The position numbers and the translations under genes were made by a program. A DNA stretch of 64,000 nt from Niebla homalea (taxonomy: Eukaryota; Ascomycota; Lecanoromycetes; Lecanorales; Ramalinaceae): the NCBI GenBank assembly GCA_019925105.1, contig JAHGAU010000039.1:1-64000 (forward strand), given 5' to 3'. Shown here one piece after another: positions 12,608 through 23,740 of this stretch. Each line of letters starts with the position of its first letter. The first letter of the stretch is position 1. The notes beneath the pieces were generated by a model. It saw nothing but the letters and a program-made list of their open reading frames with translations, was not told the origin of the DNA and did not search any database.

Positions 12608-15600
12608 TGATTAATTAATTAATTAATTTATATTACGGATTTAATTAAATTAATTCCGGCGTTTTTTAATACGCGGCCTTTTAATTTTATTAATAATTAT
12701 AAAAACTTAATACTTATAACGTTAAGGTAAAAACCGGCGTTTATTAAACTTTTATTTTTTATCCTTTAAGGTAAAAAATATTAATAGCCGTTTAAAAAGT
12801 AATAATTTATTTATATATTTTTTATATTTTAATTCCTTTAAGAAAATCTATAATATTATAATTATATCCTTATAAAGGCTATCCTTAAGTTCGTTATTCT
12901 TCCGTTTTTTTATATATTTATATTATTTTAACTTTACGTAATACTTTTAAATATCTTTATTAATATTTATATATTTAATATATACCCTTTTTATATTATT
13001 ATTATTATTAACTTTTTAAAAACTTTTAATAAGTATTTATTATTATATTTTTACGGTTATAAAAAATACTTTCCGGTTTATATAATTAATATAATTAATT
13101 TCCGCTTTTTTTTTTTCCTTAATTAATAATAAATTTTTTTATAAAATTTTTAATAATTTTATTTATTTTTATAATAAAATTAAATTATAATAATAATCCG
13201 GTAAATATTATAAACTTTACGGTTACCCGGATACTTTACTTTATAAATAATATTTAACAATAATTATAAATATTAACTTTTATTATAAGTTTTAATTTAA
13301 TTTCCGTAAATAAAAAATAAAAATAAAAATATATATAACGTTTTACTTTCTTTATTTATATTTATATTTAATATTTATTTAACTTTTAATATATATAATA
13401 AATAAAAATAAATTAAATTATTTTTATTTATTTAAAATTAAATTATTAATATATTATTACTCTTTTTTATAATATTATAATAATAAAAATATTTATTAAT
13501 AATCTTTTTATTATTAAAAATTAAGTAATAATAATTTTAAGGTATAAAGTCTTTATATTTTTATTAATATTTAATTTATTTTATTATAGCTTATAAAATA
13601 ATCGTTATAATCTTTATTTTTTAAATTTTTTTAATCTTAATTTTTCTTATATTTAATAAGAATTTATATATATTTAAATTAATTTTTAAGATATTAATAA
13701 AATTAACTTTTTCTTAATTTATTTTTATTTTATTTTAATAAAAAAGGGATAAATATCTTTAATTTATTCTTTTTAACTTAAAACTTATTAAGATTTTAAC
13801 GGATTTACTTATTTTTTATTATCGTAATTAAGTATATATATTTTTTTAATTTTATTTAAGTAATTATTTAATTTAATAAAACCTTAATAAATAATATAAA
13901 AACTTTAAACTTTAATATTAAAATAAAAATTATTTTATAAATATCGTTAATTATTTTTAAATATTAATTTTAAATTTTTTATAATATTTAAATAAATTCT
14001 TTTTATATTCCGGAATACTTTTAAATATATATTAAATAATTATAATATATATTATAATTAACTTTATTATAACTTAATAAATAATCCGGGTTTTTTATAA
14101 TATAGCTTTTTATATTAATATAATAAAATAAATAAGGTTTTTTTCTTATAAAGTTATTTTTTTAAACCTTTTTTATATAATTTTTTAATTAAGTTTTTTA
14201 TTTATTTAAAAATTAAGGACTTTAATATTAATATCCGGCTTTATTATAATTTTATTTAAGTTTATTATAATAATTATATTGTATAATTTTAAATTTTTAA
14301 TTATATAAATAAGCTTATATTTATATAATATAAATTAAATCTTATAAATTTTTATTTATTAAAAATAAACTTTATAAGTTTATTTTAATTTTAAATAATT
14401 TATATATATAAAAATATTATAGGTTAAAAAATAAACGTCGTTAATAAAGCTTTTAACTTAAACCTTTTATTTTAACTTAATAAGCTCTTTAATTAATAAA
14501 CCGTTAAAAAATAAGAATAATATAAAAAAAAAATCCTTAAAAAATCCCTATTATAATAAGTTTTATTAAGCTTATTTTTTATTTTAAGTTAATTAACGTA
14601 ACTTAATTATTTAAGAAACTCTTTATTTACTTAATTAAGAAAAATAATATCTTTTTCTTTTTTAAGTTATATAATAACCTTTAACAATTTATTTTATTAA
14701 AAATATTTATAATATTAAGAAAAAGGAGACTTATTATAGATTTTTCCCCGTAATTTTATACTATATATACGTTATTAATTAATTTTTTAAGGGTTATTTT
14801 TATTAACCGATTTCTCTTTATTTTTATTTATTAATTAAAGAAAAGTCCGTAATTCTTTATATAATTATTAAGGATCTTTATTATTACCGTTTTTAAGGCC
14901 TTTTTTAACGTATATAAGAATATAATAAATTTATAAGATTTTACCTTAAAGTAATCCGGTTTAATAAGCTTTTTAAGGATAATTATTTTTATTTCCTTAA
15001 ATTTATATAAATAATAATTAACGTTAAAATATACTTAAAAAAAATAAATAAAGATTTTCTTAAACGGTAAAATTATTATTATTAAGAATTTATTAAGAAT
15101 TTTATTTAATTTTGGGATTTTATCCTTCTTTAATTTATTAATCGCTTTAATTATTATATTTTATATTATTACTTTATTTATTAATACGGGGTTAAAGTAC
15201 GTAACGCCGTTAATATCGTTTAAGTTAATTTTTAATGGAGGGGGAAAAAATACTCCTTTAAGGGCCTCGATTTTACCGTTAAAAATATTAATTAATATAT
15301 TATCGGGTTTCTTAAGGGGCGGGAATTTAAGAATAAGTTTTAATTTCCTATTTTATTCTTTATTATATTTTATTAACTTTTAAACCTTATAAAGTAAAAC
15401 CGTTAAATTATATATTATAAATTAAAAGTATATTTATTTAATTTTTTTAATAATTTTTTCTTTTTTTTCTTAAATAACTTTTAATTAATTAAATATTTCT
15501 TAAATTTTATACTTAAAAGCTTACTTAATTAACCTTTTCATTTTTATAATTACGGTTATATACTTTTTATTTTAATAAGTTTTAATTCTTTAAAAGGATT

Positions 15601-18432
15601 TTATTATCGGGATAATTTTATTAATTATTTTATTTAATACTTTTATTATTTACTTTATAAAGAAATTAATCCGGTTTTTATTATTTAATTAAGGGAAATC
15701 CGCGAATTATATTATTATTTCCTCCGTTTTTATATAAACCTTTATTTTTTTAACCGTTTTTTACGCCTTTTTTACCTGTAATAATAAGGTTATATTAACG
15801 GTTTAATTTAAGGTTATTTATATTAATATATAATTTAAGTTATATTTTAAGTTTTTTTCTAACTTATATATTATAACCGTACCGGTAACCTTTTCCGTAT
15901 TAAAGGTTAAATTAATTATCGTTTTAAACTTATAATTCTTTAAGTAATAATTTTTTATAATATTAATAATAAGAAATTAACTTAAATAGTAATTATTAAT
16001 AAGTTATCCAATTTAATATAGTTTATTATATGTTCTTTTTCGTTTTATATATAATAATATAAATTAAAGTCTTTAAATAATATATATTTACTTAAGGTAA
16101 TTAAGACCTCTTTAAGTAATAATATTATAAAAAATCCTTTTTATTAATTAACGGTAGGTTATATATATTATAAATATTAAGGTCGCCCGTTAAGTCCTTT
16201 TCTTTTATAATATAGAATATATAAAGGTTTTTATTATAATAAGTAATATCTTAATTATTTACGTTAAACCGCTTATTTATAAAGAAGTATATTTTAATTA
16301 TTTTATCCCCCTTAAAAGTTAAATAGAAACTTTTTTTAAATTAATAATTAAATATATATATAAATTATACAATAATTCCTATATTATTATAACGTTAATA
16401 TTTTTAACTTTTTTAAACTTAAATATCGGTATTATTACTTTAATTCTTTTATTACGGATATTATATTATATTATTCTTAAAAGCGTTAATATATTATATA
16501 TTAACTTTTATAAAGGCTCCTTTTTTATACCCGTTTAAATTATAAATTTTTTATTAAAATTAAATATTTTCTAATTTAATACCTTCCCGGCTATTATTAA
16601 AGACGTAAGACGGTTAACCCTTAAGGTTAAGATTATAAAAAGCTTTCTCTTTTTTTACCTTATCCGTTACCGTTATTTACCTTTTATTATTTAATTAATT
16701 AAACTTACGTTTTAAGGTTACCTTTAATTAACTTATTAAACCAGTCTTATATATATTATATTATTAGATTTTCACGGTTATTTAAATCTCCTTATATTTA
16801 ATTTCTTTAGCCCTTATTATATATTTAGAATCCTATATTAAGTATCCTTTTTTATTATATATAACGTATTTAAATATACCCTTTATAAGCCCCTTAATTA
16901 TTAACTTTATATACTTATAAGTATCGTAATCCTTAACGTAAACCGTATATTTTATAATATTAAAGTATTTTATAATAATATATTTATAATTTTAATACTT
17001 AAAATATTAATAAATATTAACCACTTTATCTTATAATTAAGTTATTTTAAGAAATCCCCCTTTAATAATCCCTTTATTTAAAACGTTATTATATATCTTT
17101 ATTAACGTTATACTTAATATAATAATAAAGTACCTTTTTACGCGTTTTAAAAAGTTAAGTTTCTTTATTATTAATAAAAGCTTATAATTAACGATTTTAA
17201 GCTTTAAGTAAAAAACCGTATTCTTTTTTCTTATATTCCTTAACGTAATTTCTTTCTTAATGTTTTTAAAACGTAAAAGGTATATTTTATTTATTATAAC
17301 GGTAAATAATTACCTTAAAACTTTAATTAACTTATATTCCTTTTTATTAATTTAAGCCTTAAATTTCTTTAAGCTTTCTTTTACTTTTAATAACGTTATA
17401 TTAAGGAGGATATCCTTACTTTATAATTTATATATAGCGATAATCTAATTTATTAATAATTTTATCGTTACCTTAAAAGTCTTTATTAATTATAATAAGT
17501 TTATTTTTATAGCCGTATTCCTCTCCTTATTATTAAATAAGCGGACCGTTATTATCCTCGTTTTCTTTAATACGGCTGCTTTTTCCTCCGTTATGCTTTT
17601 ATTCTTTACCGTAAATACCCTTTTTATTACCCTTATTACTTAACTCTCTTTCGTTTAAGGGGTTACCGCTTTTATACCTTTACTTTATATATTTAATTTT
17701 AAGCCGCCGTCTTTACCCTTTATTAACGTTTTTATTATTACCCCTTAAAAACCTTATAGTTACTTTACCTCCCTCAATTTTACTTTTACTTTTATATAAA
17801 AGTTTCTTACGCTTTTTAATTTAATCCGTAATATTAATTAAGTCTTTAACGTAATATCCTTTTACTTTATTATAAAGAATCCTTTTAAAACCTTTATTGT
17901 TTCTTTTACCGTCCTTTTATTTTTATTTATTGGGCGATATACCGTTTCCGCCTTTTACCTTTAATCCCTTAAGGTTTTATCCTTTTTATTAATTTTATTT
18001 CTTTTTTATATACCCTTAATAATACTTTCATTACGGTCTTCCTGCCTTTTCTTTCCGCCCGTATTCCTTACCGCCGATACCGTACCGGCCTTTTTACCCT
18101 TTTATTTATTTATTATTTCCGTATTATTATTACCCGTTTTATGTGCCTTAATACGTATATTTTATTAACCTTAATTTCCTTACTTACTTTAAGCATTATC
18201 CGGCTTATTATTATTATATTGCCCGTACGTATCGTCGCCGTTTTTATTAATATAAGTTATTTACTTATTTATTACCTTATTCTTAACAATTACGTTACTT
18301 CTATTTATCGCACTTAATATATTTTCTTTATTATTATGAAAGCTATGTATATACGCATCGTTTTAAACCTCTAAGGTCACTTTGTTCGTCGCCATCACTT
18401 TTTCCAAGCGGAATATATATTCTATTAAGTTC
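12608..18432 (-). mobile_element. LINE copy B, Tad1-like, full length, inserted in LINE E
   Basis: A 5,825-bp minus-strand element with an exact 13-bp target duplication (AAAATATAAATAT at 12595-12607 and 18433-18445). The 3' tail at 12608 is a run of TTAA/GATT repeats. The ORF1 start codon is intact at 18395-18393 and the frame opens MATNKVTLEV before a stop; copies C and D start MATNNGTPEV and MATNKGTPEV. A 5' leader of about 37 bp precedes it. The reverse transcriptase core reads FNKINCxRLLYNLKKKK near 14660-14745. The 5' half (about 15100-18430) is visibly less mutated than the 3' half, keeping more C and G. It splits LINE E and is therefore younger. Confidence 0.9.
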
Positions 18433-18445
18433 AAAATATAAATAT

Positions 18446-19944
18446 ATTATTATAAAATATTTAAATAAAATTAAATATATAATATACGTTAAAGATTATA
18501 ATATTTATAAATATATAGATAGGCTTAATAATAAAAAGTTAAATAAAGAACGCTTTAAAATATATTATATATAATAAGGATTATTATTTAACTTAAGAAT
18601 TTAAGTGTATTATTAAAATTAAAGAAATTTAATAAAAAAGAAATAAGGATTACGGTTAAAATTTAACATTATAATTTATATAAATTAAGATTAATAAGGT
18701 AACCAAAAATAGTTTTAAGGCGTAAATTAAGTTAATTAAATAAAAAAGGGAAAAAAAAAAACAATAAATAAAGTAAAAAAAAAGGAAGCTCTTTATAATA
18801 TTAATTTTAAAAATTAACCGCTTTAAGTTAATAATAATAACCGGGAAAGTATTAAATTAAAAAATATTTAATTTTAATAAAAAGCCTATAGCTTAAATAA
18901 GCGTTAAAAAGGAAGTCTTTATAAAAGTTAATAAGTAGTATATTAATACTCTTAAGGGTAATATAATATAACGTCCATAATAAAATAATTAAAAGAATAT
19001 TACCGATATTTAAATTTATAAAGATAAAGGATATTAACGTTATAATAATATAAGAATTACCGTATAACCTATATATATATTTGTTTATTAACCTAAGGGA
19101 AAAGTTTTATTTAACCTTTAAAAAAATAAAACGATTAAAATATATTTCTTTATAAATAAAAGGTTTAACGTAAATAATTAAAACGTTAATTATTATAATA
19201 GAAACCTATATATATTCCGTATTATAAGAAATAGAAACTTAAAAAAACTTAATATTTATAATATATATAACTTACTACCGCTTAATAAAAAAGGGCCCTT
19301 TATAATATTGTTATTTAAAATTTTTTATTTATATTAAATAAATATATATTATTTAGGGACTTTAACTTATATTATTATATATAGAATGAAAAAGGACGTA
19401 TAATAAATTATATGAAATCGGAGGATTTATTAATAATTCTTACGTAGGTTAACTTTTTACTTTTAATATTATAAGGGATTATTATATAAAAAGATTATAA
19501 ATTTAAAATAATAATTAATTTAATTTTTAATACGGAAAGGGTTATTAATATGGTAATAACGTATAAGCTTTATAAAGACTTAAAACATAACTCGGATTAT
19601 ATATTAATATAGATAATTTTAAATTAAACTATTAACGTAACTTTATTACCGTTAATAAGAAGAATATAAAAAATGGTTAAAAAAGTTAAAATATATATAA
19701 AAACGGAAGAAACGGTAACCCGGTTTACGGACCTTTTATAGCTAAATAATAAAAAGTAAATCGACCCTTTTATAAAGTAAAAAATAAATATATTAAACGA
19801 GGTAATTTAAAGGATAATCTTAATAATAAAACCTTCTTAAAGAGTTAAAAATTATTAAAATAAGGAGTATATAATTATAATTATAAAGGTGAAAAAGCTA
19901 ATTAAACGGGCTATTTAATATAAAAACAAAAAGATATTTATATA
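18446..19944 (+). mobile_element. LINE copy E, middle part (endonuclease, start of RT)
   Basis: Continues LINE E after the LINE B insertion and aligns with copy C from about 34685. Near 18959-19072 a plus-strand frame reads YNVHNKIIKRILPIF and, after a short gap, DINVIIIxELPYNL. This matches the QYNVRKSRDxVMxxLL...DIxAIQEPWRNP block at the start of the APE-type endonuclease of Tad1/I-clade LINEs; the tryptophan and glutamine codons have become stops or other residues through RIP. The frame is not open. The segment ends at a 5-bp target site (GTTAA, 19945-19949) where a solo LTR is inserted. Confidence 0.83.
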
Positions 19945-19949
19945 GTTAA

Positions 19950-20144
19950 TGTCAGGGGCTCAGGTAAGGTGGTTCTGAACATGAGTGAATTCTAACTATA
20001 TAGGTATAGCATACAAAGGGATTGCAGACATTATGAGAATGTGTAGGACGCTTTACCTAATAAGGTAAGGTGTCCGGAATAAGCGAAGTGCCAAGGCCTA
20101 AAGCCGCATGCACGTAGCTGCAGGTCAGTGATAATTCCCTGACA
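19950..20144. mobile_element. Solo LTR (195 bp), not RIP-mutated, in LINE E
   Basis: The segment starts TGTCAGGG and ends CCCTGACA, perfect 8-bp inverted termini with the TG...CA ends typical of LTRs. It is flanked by an exact 5-bp target duplication GTTAA (19945-19949 and 20145-20149). LINE C carries no insert at the matching position, which proves it is a clean insertion. Unlike its host, it keeps many CA and TG dinucleotides and is close to balanced in base composition, so it has escaped RIP, either because it inserted later or because it is shorter than RIP usually detects. No internal region and no second LTR is present, so a solo LTR formed by recombination is the simplest reading; a MITE with 5-bp duplications is the alternative. 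Orientation cannot be told. Confidence 0.85.
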
Positions 20145-20149
20145 GTTAA

Positions 20150-21629
20150 AAGAAGCTTAAAAATAAAAGAAAGAATTACCTATTAAAAAGGTTAAATAAA
20201 TATACTTTTAATCAATAACATATAACTTAACCGTTTTGTCCTATAATATTTAAAAGTTAATAAAGTATAACAAAGAATAAAGTAAGAAATTAAAGTTTAT
20301 CTTTAAGTTCTTACCCCTTAAGAAGCAGGAAAGTATAATAATTAATACCTTTAACGATAAGATTAAAGCCCTTAGAGGCGCGTTTTTTTTACTTTTGTTA
20401 AAAATTAACTTAAGTAGGTAATATTAAAGGTATTATATATCTTAATTCTATATTAATAAATAAGGTAATAATATAGGATATAATAATTAAAACGATTAAT
20501 AAGCTAAAGAAGGATAAAGTTTTAAGGTTAAATAAAATCCCGAATAAATTTTTATTAATAATAATTTTACCGTTTAAGAATATTTTTATTTATTTATTTT
20601 AAGTATATTTTAACGTCGGTTATTATTTACGTAAATTTAAGGAAACGAAAATAATTATCTCAAGAAGTTAATAAAGCCGGATTACTTTAGAATACAGTTT
20701 TATAAGCCGATTATATTCCTTTATATATTAAGGAAAACCTTAAAAACGGTAATAATAAAGATCCTTAACGATTATATAAAGAATCACGGGCTCCTCCCCG
20801 ATTAATAAATAGAAATAAGGAGAAAACAGTTAACGGAAACGGCCCTTAAGGGATTAATTAACAGCGTATATACGGTATAAAGCTATAGGAAGAAATACGT
20901 TATGAGTTTCCTTTTTCTCGATATTATAAAAGTTTTTAATAAGGTAAATTATTAAAGGTTATTATATAATTTAAAAAAAAAGGAATATTACTTTTTTTAA
21001 TAAAGTAAATAAAGAGCTTTTTAAGTAATTAAACTACGTTAATTAACTTAAAATAAAAAGTAAGCTTAATAAAGCCCGTTATAACCGGGATTCCTTAAAG
21101 ATTACTTATTTTTTTAATATTATTCTTATTGTTTAATAATCCGTTAATTAAAGAATTAATTAAGTTAAAGTAAAAGGTTTAAATTAAAGGCTTTATCGAT
21201 AACGTTTTTTTTAACGTATAATATTTTTATATATATAAATTATTTAAAATTAAAGAAGGCTTATAAAGTCTATTTCCGGTAATAAGGATTTACGGAATCT
21301 AATTTACGTTATATAAATATAAGCTTATTTATATAATTAAAAGCCTAAAGCTATAAAATTTAATAACTAGGTATAATAAACTTAAATAGGGTCGTAGTAA
21401 AACTGGATATTGAAATTTAAGTCCTTAACCTTTAAGTAAATAAAAAGCTCGATTAAAGAAATTATATGAAAAAGATTCAAAAGAAAATAACTTTATAAGA
21501 AAAAAGCTTTACCTATTTCGCTATATCGATATAGAGAATTACTTTATAAAGAACCCGGACCGTTTATTAAGTAATAATAAAGCCGGCTATAATATATACG
21601 GCGGCTATTTAATATATACTTAAAAGCAC
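20150..21629 (+). mobile_element. LINE copy E, reverse transcriptase part, 3' truncated
   Basis: Aligns with copy C from about 36190 to about 37615. At 20901 the frame reads MSFLFLDIIKVFNKVNY, the first catalytic block of LINE reverse transcriptase (SLLSLDIxGAFDNVSH), and here the first aspartate (GAT) survives. The second catalytic block, FVDD in the family, reads FIDN at 21192-21203, one aspartate lost to G-to-A change. The last 1.4 kb of the element, which should hold the C-terminal part and tail, is missing: E stops at 21629 where a minus-strand Copia LTR begins. I did not find the remainder to the right in this window. Confidence 0.85.
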
Positions 21630-21771
21630 TGTTGAAATGGTAGGGTGTAACTTGCTTAGTTGAGTAAGTACTATATAAGGTGCTAAGCGATATCTATCTA
21701 TAAGAAGTCTAGGAAGTAAGCTAGCCCTCTTTTAATAATAGTTAAAGTCTTTGCCTTTTATATTTTTAATA
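21630..21771 (-). repeat. Copia LTR, minus-strand copy (142 bp)
   Basis: Reverse complement of the LTR seen at 23194-23334 and 60894-61035. On the plus strand it begins TGTTGAAATGGTAGGG, complement of the LTR end ...CCATTTCAACA, and ends with a RIP-altered complement of TGTCAGAAGTGCAGAAGG. The first 110 bases are almost unmutated while the last 45 are RIP-altered. It is the 3' LTR of the minus-strand Copia remnant to its right. Confidence 0.85.
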
Positions 21772-23193
21772 TTCCTACTTAATCAGTAGCTTTATAATAT
21801 TATAATACCGTACTATTTATTAAATAAGGAGTAAAAGCTCTTATTAAACCGTATTACCGTAATAACGGGTTAATTCTTCTTAACTTTAATAATAAAAGGT
21901 ATATCTTAAACTTTAAATATATAATTATTCTAATCTTAAATAATTTTTAAATTTTTAAAAAGCATCCCTTAATAACGGCTTTATTAACCTATCCGCTATT
22001 ATATTACCGGTAAAATAATATATAAGCTCTACCTATTTATTAACTATATATTCCCGGAGGAAGTAATACTTAATATATATATACTTTGTTTTTAAATAGT
22101 TTATAGGGTCCTTCATTAATATAATTACTCCTTAATTATTATAAAAGATTACCGTAATAAAGGTAAAGGCCCTAATATTATATTTAAACCAGGTAAAAAG
22201 GGCATAATCTTATATAATATCCTTATCTTTAAGGGCCGGTAATACTATTGGATTTAAGGTGACTTTAATAAGTTAAACTAATAACCATTTAAGTTAAATT
22301 ACCTCTTTAATAGCGTTATATTATTCTACGTATTCGGCCTTATAGGTAAATAGGGCTATAATTGGTTAACGTTTTAAAGATTAATTAATAGCTATACTTT
22401 TTAAGTTAAAAATATACCCGGAGGTAAATTAACGTATTTACGGGTCGCTGGCATAGTTTAAGTCCGTATAATTATTAAGGGGCTTTAAAAAGCCTTGAAA
22501 AACGAGCTTTAAAAAGGCTATATTACGGAAGTAATAAAAAATCTTCTTAATAACTATTTAATACCCTTTATTAAAATTAAACGTATAACGTAATATTATT
22601 AATACCGTATAAACTATATTAAGCTTAATACTTATTATAATATATATAAGTAAGTTAATAGTAAATTAATATTTAAGCCGGAATTATTTTAAGGCGGTAT
22701 ATTTTTTATTAACCGGCTTAAAATAAGTATTTATATTTATAAAAATAATTATATTGTTATCCTTAAAGAAAGGATTATTATATATATTAAATTAAATAAG
22801 AATTTATTTAACGTAGCTTTCTTAATTAAAAGTTAAAGTTTAATTTTATTAATTACAGGTAATACTTATACTTAAGTATTAATTATATAAGCCTAAATTG
22901 GATATATTAAACTTCTTATTTAATTAAGCCTTTCAGTTAGTAATAATCCGTTTATTAACTCTTATTATTAAAATATTATCGATATATACGGTAACAATTA
23001 TATTGATATCCGGGTTTAAGAATACGCTATAATCTTTATTAATATAACGGTAATTAAATTTCTTAAGGAATGTAAAAAGGTATTAATACCAAATCCAGGA
23101 TAACTATTCAAGCCCATAAAGAACTTTATTTAATAAATAAATACGGCCTAAGTTATTATTAAAGCCCGTTAACTAATAGATATAGATCTTTTT
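21772..23193 (-). pseudogene. Ty1/Copia pol relic: C-terminal RT and RNase H
   Basis: Minus-strand frames read in the right order for Copia polymerase. From right to left: GLNSYPGFGINTF (LYGLKQSPRxWY) near 23080-23130, IVTVYIDNI (catalytic YVDD reading YIDN) near 22975-23005, NYTDLNYASDP (YTDSDWAGDPDTR) near 22445-22480, and PIIALFTYKAEY (QPxVALSxxEAEY) near 22330-22370. The last two are RNase H blocks. The element is the 3' half only: gag, protease, integrase and the N-terminal RT are absent, cut at 23193 by the plus-strand LTR. All catalytic changes are RIP type. It is inserted into LINE E. Confidence 0.87.
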
Positions 23194-23334
23194 ATGTCAG
23201 AAGTGCAGAAGGCAGAGACCTCGGCTATTACCAAAAGGGGGCTAGCCTAGTACTTGGACTTCTTATAGATAGATCGCTTAACACCTTACATAGTACTTAC
23301 TTAACTAAGCAAGTTATACTTTACCATTTTAATA
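23194..23334 (+). repeat. Copia LTR, plus-strand copy
   Basis: Begins TGTCAGAAGTGCAGAAGGC and ends CCATTTTAATA (originally ...CAACA). About 140 bp, short as is usual for fungal Copia. It is lightly mutated in its first 100 bases. It stands head-to-head with the minus-strand Copia remnant, so the two LTRs form an inverted pair about 1.4 kb apart. Confidence 0.85.
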
Positions 23335-23740
23335 GGTTATAAGCCCGGTTTATATACTTATTACTACGCTTAGTAATTTAGTAAACTTTAGTTATGCTAT
23401 ATAGCTTAAATACCTTAAAAGCTGTCGCTTTATTATTATAATAACTTTTATCATTATTATAACTATTATAATTACTTAATAATCTTATTAATTTAAGCTT
23501 TAACCACCTGAAAAAATAAAGAGGTTAAAACGAGAAAACGAAAAGGCTAAAACGTTCCTAGTTTAATTATTATTTATACGTAGAATCGTAAAATATAATA
23601 GCCCTATATACCGATTTACGTACACGTTATAAGGGTATAGTAACCCTATATTATATTTATAGGACCGTTAAATCGGCGGATCCTTATTAAATACGTTAAT
23701 ACCCTTAAAGAATAAAAGGAAATAAACGTTTATTTACTAC
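23335..23740 (+). mobile_element. Copia leader with half-tRNA primer-binding site
   Basis: Directly after the LTR, 23335-23346 reads GGTTATAAGCCC. The complement of the initiator tRNA-Met anticodon arm is GGTTATGAGCCC, so this is a primer-binding site for an internal (half) tRNA-iMet primer, as in Drosophila copia, with one TG-to-TA change. The next 400 bp match 61036-61440 closely and hold no clear frame; it is probably the untranslated leader and start of gag. Similarity fades after about 23740. Confidence 0.75.
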
